Source: UBA9160 sp035489755
GTDB taxonomy: Bacteria; Myxococcota_A; UBA9160
Direction: 5' to 3'
NCBI GenBank assembly: GCA_035489755.1
Contig: DATGZK010000066.1
Coordinates: 1 to 64,000, forward strand
Length of the DNA: 64,000 bases
Part shown: in pieces, positions 25,577-34,277 of the stretch
Position numbering within the stretch: the stretch's first letter is position 1
Layout: every line of letters begins with the position of its first letter
The notes under the pieces: generated by a model
What the model was told of the DNA's origin: nothing
Databases searched by the model: none
What the model saw: the letters and a program-made list of their open reading frames with translations, nothing else
Made by a program: the position numbers and the translations under genes

Positions 25577-25989
25577 GAGGTCTCCTCGTAGTCGAAGCGG
25601 TTGCGCGGGGTCTCGATGACGCCGACCCGCACAAGTCGGCCGCCCCCCGCCTTTGCGAGCGGCGCCGCAAGCTCCCGGTACACCACGATGGCGATGTTCT
25701 CGGCACTCGGCACGAGGTCGTGGAAAAACGGATCCTCGTTGAGCAGGCGGTGATCGAAGCGGTCGAGCACCCGGGCGCGCACGATCGCATCAAACGCCTC
25801 CGGGGGGACGATCCAGCCCGTGCGCGGGTCGCGCGTTCCGGCCACGCTGACCTCGAGACCATAGTTGTGGCCGTGGCCGTTTGGATTGGCGCATTTGCCG
25901 TAGAGGGAGACGTTTTCCGCATCGGAGAGCACCCGGCTGCGCAGCACGTGAGCGGCCGGAAACCAGTAGCGGCGGGTCACGGAGATCAC
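25573..25989 (-). CDS. 6-pyruvoyl-tetrahydropterin synthase-like protein (intact active site)
   Basis: A 138-residue T-fold protein with the PTPS zinc and catalytic motif intact: 'FPAAHVLRS' supplies the first His, 'LYGKCANPNGHGHNYGLEVS' the catalytic Cys and the HxH pair. 'DHRLLNEDPFF' and 'PSAENIAIVVY' complete the family pattern. It resembles true PTPS (C..P.GHGHNY) more than QueD (C...HGH). It probably acts on dihydroneopterin triphosphate from FolE to give 6-pyruvoyl- or 6-carboxy-tetrahydropterin. GTG 25989 overlaps the stop of the paralogue. Confidence 0.88.
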   Translation of the reverse strand: MISVTRRYWFPAAHVLRSRVLSDAENVSLYGKCANPNGHGHNYGLEVSVAGTRDPRTGWIVPPEAFDAIVRARVLDRFDHRLLNEDPFFHDLVPSAENIAIVVYRELAAPLAKAGGGRLVRVGVIETPRNRFDYEETS

Positions 25990-26399
25990 GCGCCGGCCCC
26001 CGGCGCCGTGACATCCACAAAGCAGTCCGGGTCCTGATACAGACGGATCGCCGCGAGCATGCCCGGTGGCAGGGCCGCCTCGAGCAGCCGGTAGAGGAGC
26101 GCCGCGAAGTTCTCCGGGGTCGGAACCTCTTTTTCGAAGTAAGGGGTATCCGCCACGAGATCGCGATGGTCGAAGCGGGCGACGACCTCCCGCTCGAGCA
26201 GGTCCTTGAGCTGCTTGAGATCGAGCACCATCCCGGACACCGGGTCCGGGGTGCCGCTCAGGGTGACTTCGAGGCGGTAGTTGTGGCCGTGGGCCATCGC
26301 GGCGCGGCCAAAGAGTTGCCGGTTCTCTGCGGCGGACAGCTCCGCACGTCGGTAGTGAAGGGAGGCCGAGAAATCGACCGCTCGGGTAATCCGTACCAA
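25986..26399 (-). CDS. PTPS-like protein lacking the catalytic Cys
   Basis: This 137-residue paralogue begins 'VRITRAVDFSASLHYRRAEL' and has 'LFGRAAMAHGHNYRLEVTLS', so the HxH zinc ligands are present. The Cys that acts as general base in PTPS/QueD is replaced by Ala. 'FDHRDLVADTPYFEKEVPTP' follows the family pattern. It lies first in the operon and overlaps the intact paralogue. It could be a modified-specificity enzyme (some PTPS variants replace this Cys) or a partner subunit. Confidence 0.85.
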   Translation of the reverse strand: MVRITRAVDFSASLHYRRAELSAAENRQLFGRAAMAHGHNYRLEVTLSGTPDPVSGMVLDLKQLKDLLEREVVARFDHRDLVADTPYFEKEVPTPENFAALLYRLLEAALPPGMLAAIRLYQDPDCFVDVTAPGAGA

Positions 26400-26461
26400 G
26401 CCGCGACCTCTGGGAGATTTCGCAGGGTTGTGAGCCTAGGACGAGGGGCCCAAGCGTCAAG

Positions 26462-27064
26462 CTAATAGCGCCTCACAAGACCCCTTACGACGCCCTGGAT
26501 CGCGACGTCACGGGCCGGGAGGTCAAGCGGGCGAAGCGCAGCATTGGCGGGCACCAGCAGCACGCGCTCGCCCTTTCGCTGGAGCTTTTTGAGGGTCACC
26601 TCGTGGCCACGCACCAGGGCCACCACGGTGTCGCCGTCCGCCGCGTCCCATCGGCTCTCCACGATCACCGTATCGCCGTCCCGGATGCCTTCCTCGACCA
26701 TCGAGTCCCCGCGCACCCGCAGCGCGAAACAGGTACCGCTGCGAGGCAGCATGTCCCGGGGCACGGGGATCGTCTCCGCGACCTCCACGACCTCAATCGG
26801 GGCTCCGGCGGCAACCACCCCGAGCAGCGGCACTTCGGAGGCGGGGAAGAGGGCGGCGCCGGCCGGCTCTACGGAGCGCGAGCGGTTGCGACCCTTCGTG
26901 AGGAGCCTTTTCTCGACGAGGCGCTGCACGTGTTTGTGAACCGTCGCCACCGAGGAGAGGCGAAAGTTCGCCCCGATCTCCTCGAGGCTTGGCGAGTAGC
27001 CGTGCTGGGTGATGAAGCCCTGAATGAAGTCCAAGATTTCGCGCTGCCGGCGGGTGAGCGCCAT
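26462..27064 (-). CDS. lexA: LexA repressor
   Basis: LexA (200 residues) represses SOS genes and cleaves itself when RecA is activated. The N-terminal winged helix starts 'ALTRRQREILDFIQGFITQH' with recognition region 'SSVATVHKHVQRLVEKRLL'. The C-terminal protease domain has the Ala86-Gly87 cleavage site ('GVVAAGAPIE'), Ser121 ('RGDSMVEEG') and Lys159 ('EVTLKKLQ'). No obvious SOS box was found upstream, which is not surprising because operator sequences vary among deltaproteobacterial groups. It is divergent from groES. Confidence 0.95.
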   Translation of the reverse strand: MALTRRQREILDFIQGFITQHGYSPSLEEIGANFRLSSVATVHKHVQRLVEKRLLTKGRNRSRSVEPAGAALFPASEVPLLGVVAAGAPIEVVEVAETIPVPRDMLPRSGTCFALRVRGDSMVEEGIRDGDTVIVESRWDAADGDTVVALVRGHEVTLKKLQRKGERVLLVPANAALRPLDLPARDVAIQGVVRGLVRRY

Positions 27065-27148
27065 GGTTCTTCGTCCTAGTTTCGCCTTCGAGGGTCGGCG
27101 ATAGGGCGGGCCGCGTCAACCCAAACGACAGGCGCCGCCGCTCTTCGC

Positions 27149-27177
27149 TTGCGCCCGACGAGGGGCGTGCATACATT
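27149..27177 (+). promoter_or_regulatory. Sigma-70-type promoter of groES-groEL
   Basis: TTGCGC (27149-27154) and TACATT (27172-27177) are spaced by exactly 17 bp. The predicted start near 27184 lies immediately before the CIRCE-like inverted repeat, the arrangement expected for HrcA control. No sigma-32-type promoter was recognised. Confidence 0.6.
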
Positions 27178-27187
27178 CGCGGAGCCT

Positions 27188-27214
27188 TTGGCAGTCGACA
27201 GCATCAACTGCCAA
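27188..27214. promoter_or_regulatory. CIRCE-like HrcA operator
   Basis: TTGGCAGTC (27188-27196), nine bases, then AACTGCCAA (27206-27214). The canonical CIRCE element is TTAGCACTC-N9-GAGTGCTAA. This copy has the same 9-9-9 geometry and matches 7/9 and 6/9 positions, with the changes mostly compensating so that symmetry is kept. It sits at the predicted transcript start of groESL, and HrcA itself is encoded at 47.8-48.9 kb. HrcA binding is inferred. Confidence 0.6.
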
Positions 27215-27338
27215 ATGGGGGCGGGGGGTCCCATCGGGACCGTTCGCCGGGGGCCACAGGGGCCCCATATCAGCGCGCATTCACGCATCGACCGAACCCC
27301 GGAGGCCCCGGGGCACCGGGATCGGAGGAGTCCCCGAC

Positions 27339-27626
27339 ATGAAGATTCGTCCGCTGCAGGACCGCATCATCGTCAAGCGCCTCGAAGGAGAAGAGAAGAG
27401 CAAGGGCGGGATCATCATTCCCGACACTGCGAAGGAGAAGCCTCAGGAAGGGAAAGTCATCGCTGTGGGGAAGGGCAAGGTGACCGAGGACGGCAAGCTC
27501 CAACCCATGGATGTCAAGAAGGGCGATCGCGTGCTTTTCAGCAAATACGCGGGCACGGAAGTCAACATCGAAGGCGAAGAGCACCTCATCATTCGCGAGG
27601 ACGATGTCCTCGGCGTGCTCGAGTAA
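27339..27626 (+). CDS. groES: Co-chaperonin GroES
   Basis: GroES (95 residues) caps the GroEL chamber. The signature 'KIRPLQDRIIVKRLEGEE' is followed by the mobile-loop region 'KSKGGIIIPDTAKEKPQEGK' and 'VLFSKYAGTEVNIEGEEHLI'. It lies 15 bp upstream of groEL, with a GGGGATC-type site between them. The long leader (about 155 nt from the predicted start) carries the CIRCE-like element. Confidence 0.98.
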   Translation: MKIRPLQDRIIVKRLEGEEKSKGGIIIPDTAKEKPQEGKVIAVGKGKVTEDGKLQPMDVKKGDRVLFSKYAGTEVNIEGEEHLIIREDDVLGVLE

Positions 27627-27641
27627 GGGGGATCCAATCAG

Positions 27642-29288
<1,647 letters not shown>

Positions 29289-29314
29289 CCCGAGCCTGCG
29301 CCTCGCAAACGATT

Positions 29315-29351
29315 GGGCCCGGGAGGCCAGAGCTCCCGGGCCCTTTCTTTT
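29315..29351 (+). terminator. Rho-independent terminator of groESL
   Basis: An 11-bp perfect stem (GGGCCCGGGAG at 29315-29325, CTCCCGGGCCC at 29333-29343) with a 7-base loop is followed by TTTCTTTT. It is the clearest intrinsic terminator in the window. Confidence 0.9.
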
Positions 29352-29435
29352 GGCCTCGGGAGCGCCTCAAGACCGGCCTGCGGCGGGCCGAAAACCTGAG
29401 GAACGGGAGAGGGTTCCGAGGAGCCGGCAGCGCCC

Positions 29436-30800
29436 ATGCAAATCGCTGAGGAAGGCCGGCGGCAAGCGGTTGTGCGCCGCCGCCTGTTGGGAATGGGTCT
29501 CGATGCGCGACCCATCCCGGGCGGACGCGCCCTCGTCGCGACGCTTGCCCTGCGCCCGGACCCGTTTGAGACCCTCGCTGGAGTTCCCCGGCGTTTTGCG
29601 TCGGTCACCTTCGCCACGGTGGGCGACGACCGAATCAAGTGCCTTAAGCCTGGGGCCCTCTTTCACCTGCCCTTGATCCGCATCGTGGACTGCCAAAGCC
29701 CCTTGGAGATCGAAACGAGGATCCGCACCGCGTGGCAGGTGCGCGTCGAGGCCTTGCGTCGCGCGCACCGCTGGCTCGAAAAGCTCGGTGCCGAGATCGA
29801 GATCTGCGAGGACGCACCGGTGCTGGCGTTCCCAATCGGTGTCGAGGATCGGCACTCCCGGGCTCGCGTCATCGAGTCGGGTCGCGTCGTGCTGCCCGGC
29901 CGCGGCCCGCTCTCCGGAGTGTCGCTGCGGCGCGCCGAGGACCGCGTCTTTCCCGCGAGCCCGAGCTGGGCCAGCGCCCTCGATCTTGAGCTCGCGCTCA
30001 CCACGCGACTCGAGGAGCTGGCGCGTCTTGACGCACGACTGCAACGAGAGGAGCGCCTTGCGCCCAAGCCAGAAGTTGCCCCGCCTGCGGCTGCGCCCCT
30101 CCAGCGCCCGGCGCGCATCCTGGTGGTCGGTACACGACTCTCGAGCGACCGCTCGCTGCTCGAATCGCTGCGCCTGCGCGCCTATGAGACGGTCGCCGCG
30201 CGCACGGCACAGGAGGCGCTCAAAGCCTTCGAGAGCACCTCGCCCGAGCTCGTCCTCGCCGAGACACACCTTGGGCGATTTGAGGGGATCGAGCTGATCC
30301 CCTCGCTGCGCGGGATCCCGGGAATCGAAGAGGTGCCCGTCGTGCTGGTGGATGATCGCCTGCGACCCGAGCGCCGCGAGGCGTCCCGCAAAGCGGGGGC
30401 CGCAGGCTACCTCGTGCGGCCCATCGAGGTCGCAAAGATCGCCGCGGGGATCGCGAGCCTGGTGCGGCAGCCCAGGCGCAGGCGCTTTACGCGCTACCCG
30501 GAGCGTCTTTCGGTCCGCAACGCCAAAGGGGAGACCGCCTTCTTGACGGGGGACGTGGGGCGCGGCGGAATGTTCCTGTGGACGGACCGTGAGCTCCCGT
30601 TCGAGAACCTAGAGCGCTACTCGATCACGCTGCCCGTGATCGGCGAATCGCTCGGTGTCCAAGCAGAGGTCGTGCACCGCTGCTCCGTGCCAGGATCGGG
30701 ACGACGTGGAGCGGGCCTTCGGTTCCACGGTTTCGACGCGGACGGTGAAGCGCGCTGGATCCGCTACCTGCGTAGCCTCGAGCACGTCCCTACGGCGTAA
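29436..30800 (+). CDS. PilZ-domain protein with degenerate receiver domain
   Basis: A 454-residue protein with three parts. Residues ~1-215 are unassigned and end in Leu/Arg-rich helices. Residues ~228-345 form a receiver-like domain ('ARILVVGTRLSSDRSLLESL', 'PELVLAETHLGRFEG', 'AGAAGYLVRPIEV') in which the phospho-acceptor Asp is Glu and the conserved Lys is Arg. Residues ~348-445 are a PilZ domain ('RRRRFTRYPERLSVRNA', 'GDVGRGGMFLWTDREL'), predicted to bind cyclic di-GMP. The receiver is unlikely to be phosphorylated. It may gate motility or surface behaviour in response to c-di-GMP. Confidence 0.82.
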   Translation: MQIAEEGRRQAVVRRRLLGMGLDARPIPGGRALVATLALRPDPFETLAGVPRRFASVTFATVGDDRIKCLKPGALFHLPLIRIVDCQSPLEIETRIRTAWQVRVEALRRAHRWLEKLGAEIEICEDAPVLAFPIGVEDRHSRARVIESGRVVLPGRGPLSGVSLRRAEDRVFPASPSWASALDLELALTTRLEELARLDARLQREERLAPKPEVAPPAAAPLQRPARILVVGTRLSSDRSLLESLRLRAYETVAARTAQEALKAFESTSPELVLAETHLGRFEGIELIPSLRGIPGIEEVPVVLVDDRLRPERREASRKAGAAGYLVRPIEVAKIAAGIASLVRQPRRRRFTRYPERLSVRNAKGETAFLTGDVGRGGMFLWTDRELPFENLERYSITLPVIGESLGVQAEVVHRCSVPGSGRRGAGLRFHGFDADGEARWIRYLRSLEHVPTA

Positions 30801-30855
30801 CGACCGCAGCCGCGGAGCGGTTCGGGGTGGGCAAGGCGCGCTGCACAGCGCCGGA

Positions 30856-31077
30856 TCAGTGGCCGCTGTGGAGCTTGGCGCGCGCCTTCTCGATGTCGTT
30901 GTCCATCACGGTCTTGCGCTTGTCGGCCAGAGCCAAGGCTTCGGCCTCCTTCGCCAAGCGCGCAATGTAGTCCTCGGCCGCGTCGACGGCGCGCTCGATG
31001 GCGGCTCCCGACACCCGCAGCCCACCGCCATGCTTGGAGAGAAGACGCTTCACGACCGCATTCGGAAGCTCACCCAT
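30856..31077 (-). CDS. Archaeal-type histone-fold protein
   Basis: A 73-residue protein with a complete histone fold. Helix 1 is 'LPNAVVKRLLSKH' (4-16), loop 1 is 'GGGLRVS' (17-23), the long helix 2 is ~24-51, loop 2 carries 'KRKTV' (53-57), and helix 3 is 'MDNDIEKARAKL' (58-69). The same landmarks occur in archaeal HMf histones (ELPIAPIGRII..., ERVS, GRKT(I/V)..EDIE.A), including the DNA-contacting RKT. It probably dimerises and binds DNA without sequence specificity. ATG 31077 has GGGAGGG five bases upstream, and a strong dedicated promoter lies at 31115-31144. Bacterial histones are known from Bdellovibrio and Leptospira. The function here is inferred. Confidence 0.85.
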   Translation of the reverse strand: MGELPNAVVKRLLSKHGGGLRVSGAAIERAVDAAEDYIARLAKEAEALALADKRKTVMDNDIEKARAKLHSGH

Positions 31078-31114
31078 GGAACCCTCCCATCTGGGCAAAT
31101 GTGATGCGGCGCCG

Positions 31115-31144
31115 ATCGTAGGAGGCAGCGCGCGAGGTTGTCAA
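31115..31144 (-). promoter_or_regulatory. Promoter of the histone-fold gene
   Basis: On the minus strand a perfect -35 hexamer TTGACA (31144-31139) and TACGAT (31120-31115) are separated by 18 bp. The -35 contains the stop codon of the upstream hydrolase gene. Predicted transcription starts near 31108, ~31 nt before the histone ATG, so the gene can be expressed apart from its upstream neighbours. Confidence 0.65.
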
Positions 31145-31947
31145 CGCGTCCGGTTCGAGCCGCTCGGGGCGGCGATTTGGGTCACCTCGATGTGCCGCAG
31201 CAGGAAACTTGCTGCGGCCTCGGCAAGCAGGGACGCATCCACATCGACGGGCACCACGTGTCCCGACGCACTGCACGAGAGGAACTCTCGCTCCTGTGAG
31301 GATACGCCCTCGAGGATCGCGCGCGCATCGGCGGAGCTGGCGGTTTGGTCGAGCGCACCGTGCGCGACGAGGATCGGAGCACGCACCCGGGAAAGCCTCG
31401 TGCGTACCCAGCGCTGCAGCTTCATCAGCTCGCTCACGCTGCGCAGCGGCAACACGGGATAGCTGGGATGACGTGCACGCGCCGCGGCGTCTTGGATGTC
31501 GGAACCCCCCGACTTGGGCTGGAACGGTCTCATGCGCCACACAAGCGGTACGACGAGGCGGATCCCGAGCGGAAACTTGAGCGGTGTTCCCACCACAACG
31601 AGCGCATCGAACACGTCCTCGGCGGCGAGCGCGAGCGCCAGCAACGCTCCCATCGAGAGCCCCGCTGCGAACACCCGCGAATGACGGCCGCGCAGCTCTT
31701 GGGCGTGGGCGCGGGCTGCATCCAACCAGGTGCGCCAAGAGCGGACCCGGCGGAGGGCCTCGGGCGTATCGCCGTGGCCGGGGAGCACGGGGCCGAACGC
31801 GGAGATTCCCCGTCGGGCGCAGGCCTCCCCGATGGTCCGCACTTCGTAGGGGGTTCCCGTGAGACCGTGCAGACACAAGACAGCGGCGTCGAGCACGCCG
31901 GTGAGCTCGAAGGAGCCCGTGTCGACGGATGCGGGGCCGCCGGTCAC
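31141..31947 (-). CDS. Alpha/beta hydrolase (carboxylesterase/lipase-like)
   Basis: A 268-residue serine hydrolase. The oxyanion strand is 'AAVLCLHGLTGTPYEVRTIG', the nucleophile elbow 'VFAAGLSMGALLALALAA' holds the catalytic Ser, 'ILVAHGALDQTASSADARAI' gives the Asp, and 'CSASGHVVPVDVDASLLA' gives the His. The pattern is like Est30/monoacylglycerol lipases. No signal peptide is present, so it is cytosolic. It overlaps larC by 4 bp. The link to nickel-pincer genes may be only positional. Confidence 0.9.
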   Translation of the reverse strand: MTGGPASVDTGSFELTGVLDAAVLCLHGLTGTPYEVRTIGEACARRGISAFGPVLPGHGDTPEALRRVRSWRTWLDAARAHAQELRGRHSRVFAAGLSMGALLALALAAEDVFDALVVVGTPLKFPLGIRLVVPLVWRMRPFQPKSGGSDIQDAAARARHPSYPVLPLRSVSELMKLQRWVRTRLSRVRAPILVAHGALDQTASSADARAILEGVSSQEREFLSCSASGHVVPVDVDASLLAEAAASFLLRHIEVTQIAAPSGSNRTR

Positions 31948-33266
31948 GAGGCCCGCGCCTCGCGTGCGGCCTGCTCTGCCGCGCGCATCACCTCGCGCAG
32001 CGGAACGCCAGCGCGGCGAGCCGCCTTCTTGCAGTCATCGTACTCCGCCGAGGGCACCACCCTGCCCTCGCCATCCCTTACGATCTTGACGGAAATCCGC
32101 CCGTACGGCGTCACCACGCGGCGGGTCTGCCGGGGCAGCACCATGCGGTCGCACTCGATCGCGCGCACGCCGATCGCCGAGGAGTGCGTGAACAGGAGCT
32201 GCGCAATCCCGGCTCGCTCGGAGGGCCGAGCCAGCACCCGGAGCAAGAATCCGGGACGATTCTTTTTCATCTGTTGGTGCAAGAGCGCGACGTCGAGCGC
32301 GCCGGCGCCAAAGAGCCGATCCATGAGATCGTCGAAGTGTTCGGGGATGAGGTCATCGAGGTTCGTCTCGAGCGAGACGACGCGATCCGACGACGGCCCC
32401 CCCTCTCGCCCGAGGATCGCGCGCAGCACGTTCGGCATGGGCCCCCGACGATCATCGCCAGCGCCGTGTCCCACGGCTTCGGGGGTCATCGCGGGCATCG
32501 ACCGGAACTCGTCCACAATCGTACGGAGGATGGCGGCACCCGTGGGCGTCACCGTTTCCCAGGGCACGTGGGCGGGGACCGTCGGAATGCCTCGCAAAAG
32601 CTCGATCGTGGCAGGTGCAGGCAGCGGGAGGCGACCGTGGGAGGTCTCGACCGTTCCATGTCCGAGACCCACCGCTGAGCAGGTTACGTAGGACACGCCG
32701 AGGCGTGCGATCCCGATCGCTGCGCCCGTCACATCGACGATCGCGTCCACCGCGCCCACCTCGTGGAAGTGCACCGCCGCGAGCCGCGTCCGGTGGACGC
32801 GCGCCTCGGCCTCGGCCAACGCCTCGAAGATGGCAAGAGCGCGTGCGCGCACCTCCGGCTCAAGACGCGCGCGCCTTAGGACCCGGCGGATCTCCTCGTA
32901 GGACCGGCCCTTGCCATGCGGCGCCTTAGAGTGGTGGTGGCCCTCATGGGCGGGCCCCGCGTCGTGGGCATGCGGGTGCGGGTGGGAATGGACCGGGGAA
33001 GGCCGCGCCTTCGGCCGTTTGCGAGCGCTCGACCGGACGCTCGCTCCGCCGGGTACCACTACCTCGACGTAGCGGGCTCCCAGGGGTCCGCGACGCACGG
33101 CGGTGACGCGCAGTGCATGCGCGACGCCGAGACCTGCAAGTTCCCGCTCGAGCTCACGCCGCGGGAGACCGAGATCGAGCAGCGCGCCGAGAAACATGTT
33201 GCCCGCGATCCCGGAGAAGGCATCGAGATGGAGAATTCGTCCCGTCGGCCGCTGCCGGGACGTCAT
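31944..33266 (-). CDS. larC: LarC, nickel insertion protein for the nickel-pincer cofactor
   Basis: LarC (440 residues) uses CTP to insert nickel into the pyridinium-3,5-bisthiocarboxylate cofactor of lactate racemase and related enzymes. The N-terminal 'ILHLDAFSGIAGNMFLGALL' and the later 'AVHFHEVGAVDAIVDVTGAA', 'PWETVTPTGAAIL' and 'LETNLDDLIPEHFDDLMDRL' are diagnostic. Between ~90 and 125 lies a His-rich insert (repeated HP/HH, e.g. 'HSHPHPHAH'), likely a nickel store. ATG 33266 is chosen by homology to the family start. It follows larB by 7 bp. Confidence 0.94.
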   Translation of the reverse strand: MTSRQRPTGRILHLDAFSGIAGNMFLGALLDLGLPRRELERELAGLGVAHALRVTAVRRGPLGARYVEVVVPGGASVRSSARKRPKARPSPVHSHPHPHAHDAGPAHEGHHHSKAPHGKGRSYEEIRRVLRRARLEPEVRARALAIFEALAEAEARVHRTRLAAVHFHEVGAVDAIVDVTGAAIGIARLGVSYVTCSAVGLGHGTVETSHGRLPLPAPATIELLRGIPTVPAHVPWETVTPTGAAILRTIVDEFRSMPAMTPEAVGHGAGDDRRGPMPNVLRAILGREGGPSSDRVVSLETNLDDLIPEHFDDLMDRLFGAGALDVALLHQQMKKNRPGFLLRVLARPSERAGIAQLLFTHSSAIGVRAIECDRMVLPRQTRRVVTPYGRISVKIVRDGEGRVVPSAEYDDCKKAARRAGVPLREVMRAAEQAAREARAS

Positions 33267-33273
33267 CCCCGCC

Positions 33274-34041
33274 CTAGAGCCGGTTGATGAGCGTCGCGAC
33301 ATAGGCGGCTCCGAAGCCATTGTCGATGTTGACCACGGTGACGTTCGAGGCACAGCTCGTGAGCATGCCGAGAAGTGCGGCGATTCCGCCAAACGCCGCG
33401 CCGTAGCCGACGCTCGTGGGGACTGCGATCACGGGCTTGTCGACGAGACCGCCCACCACCGACGGCAGCGCACCCTCCATTCCCGCCACTGCGATAATGA
33501 CGCGCGCAGAGCGCAGCAGCGCGCTCGAGGCGAGCAGGCGATGCAGGCCCGCCACTCCCACGTCCTGGACGAGCTCGACCTTGTTGCCGAGGCGGCGGGC
33601 CACCCCTGCGGCTTCGGCCGCGACGGGCAGGTCCGACGTGCCCGCCGACACCACGGCGATGACGCCTTTGCCGAGGATCGGCACTTCATGCGGCCCAAGC
33701 CACAAGAGCCGCCCCTGAGGTTCGTATTCGGCCTCCGCGAGTTCGGCCTGCACCGCGGCGGCCACGCCCGGTTCGACCCGCGTGACGAGCACATGCTGGC
33801 GGGCGGCATGGAGCGTGCGCGCGATCTCTGCGATCTGGCCCGGCGTCTTCCCCGGTGCGTAGACCACCTCGGGGACACCCTGGCGGATCGCCCGGTGGGT
33901 ATCGACCCGGGCATCTTGAAGCTCAACGAAGGGAAGATGGGTGAGTTGCTCGAGTGCAGCCGCGGTCTCGGTTTCTCCGCGTCGCACACTTTCGAGAAGG
34001 CGGCGCAGGTCCTCACGGCTCACGCGACGACGGTATCCCAC
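33274..34041 (-). CDS. larB: LarB, pyridinium-3,5-biscarboxylate synthase
   Basis: LarB (255 residues) carboxylates and hydrolyses nicotinate adenine dinucleotide in the first step of nickel-pincer cofactor synthesis. The C-terminal half is PurE-like ('VIAVVSAGTSDLPVAAEAAG', 'VELVQDVGVAGLHRLL', 'VIIAVAGMEGALPSVVGGLV', 'PTSVGYGAAFGGIAALLGML'), and the N-terminus has 'LDLQDARVDTHRAIRQG-like' family residues. The GTG start at 34041 has GGAGG closely upstream. LarA and LarE are not in the window, so the pathway must be completed elsewhere or serve another enzyme. Confidence 0.92.
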   Translation of the reverse strand: MGYRRRVSREDLRRLLESVRRGETETAAALEQLTHLPFVELQDARVDTHRAIRQGVPEVVYAPGKTPGQIAEIARTLHAARQHVLVTRVEPGVAAAVQAELAEAEYEPQGRLLWLGPHEVPILGKGVIAVVSAGTSDLPVAAEAAGVARRLGNKVELVQDVGVAGLHRLLASSALLRSARVIIAVAGMEGALPSVVGGLVDKPVIAVPTSVGYGAAFGGIAALLGMLTSCASNVTVVNIDNGFGAAYVATLINRL

Positions 34042-34277
34042 GGGCCTCCGCGGCGCAGCGAGCGCGGCGAATCCGCCACTCTGGGATCACTCTGGGATGG
34101 CTGGGACACGGAGGAGCAGCGTCTGCGACGCCCCCGATGGGGGCGGGCGGACGCTCCGGTGGGTGCGGAAAGGGCACAAGGTTTTGCGCAACAAGGCGTT
34201 CCAGCGCTTGCCTTCGACACAGGAGCGCGAGCCGCCAAAGGCCTTCGGCGGCGGGCTCCGCCCACCTTCTTTTTGCC
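34042..34277. other. Gap between larB and cheC
   Basis: This 236-bp gap holds a perfect tandem repeat of the 11-mer CACTCTGGGAT (at ~34078-34099). Near the cheC stop there is a GC-rich imperfect palindrome (GCCGCC...GGCGGC around AAGGCCTT). The palindrome could end cheC transcription, but it has no T tract. No gene is seen. Confidence 0.3.

Noticed and set aside
27065..27140. Search for a LexA box upstream of lexA.
   Set aside because: No palindrome or known LexA-box consensus was found. Operators vary between lineages, so absence is not informative.
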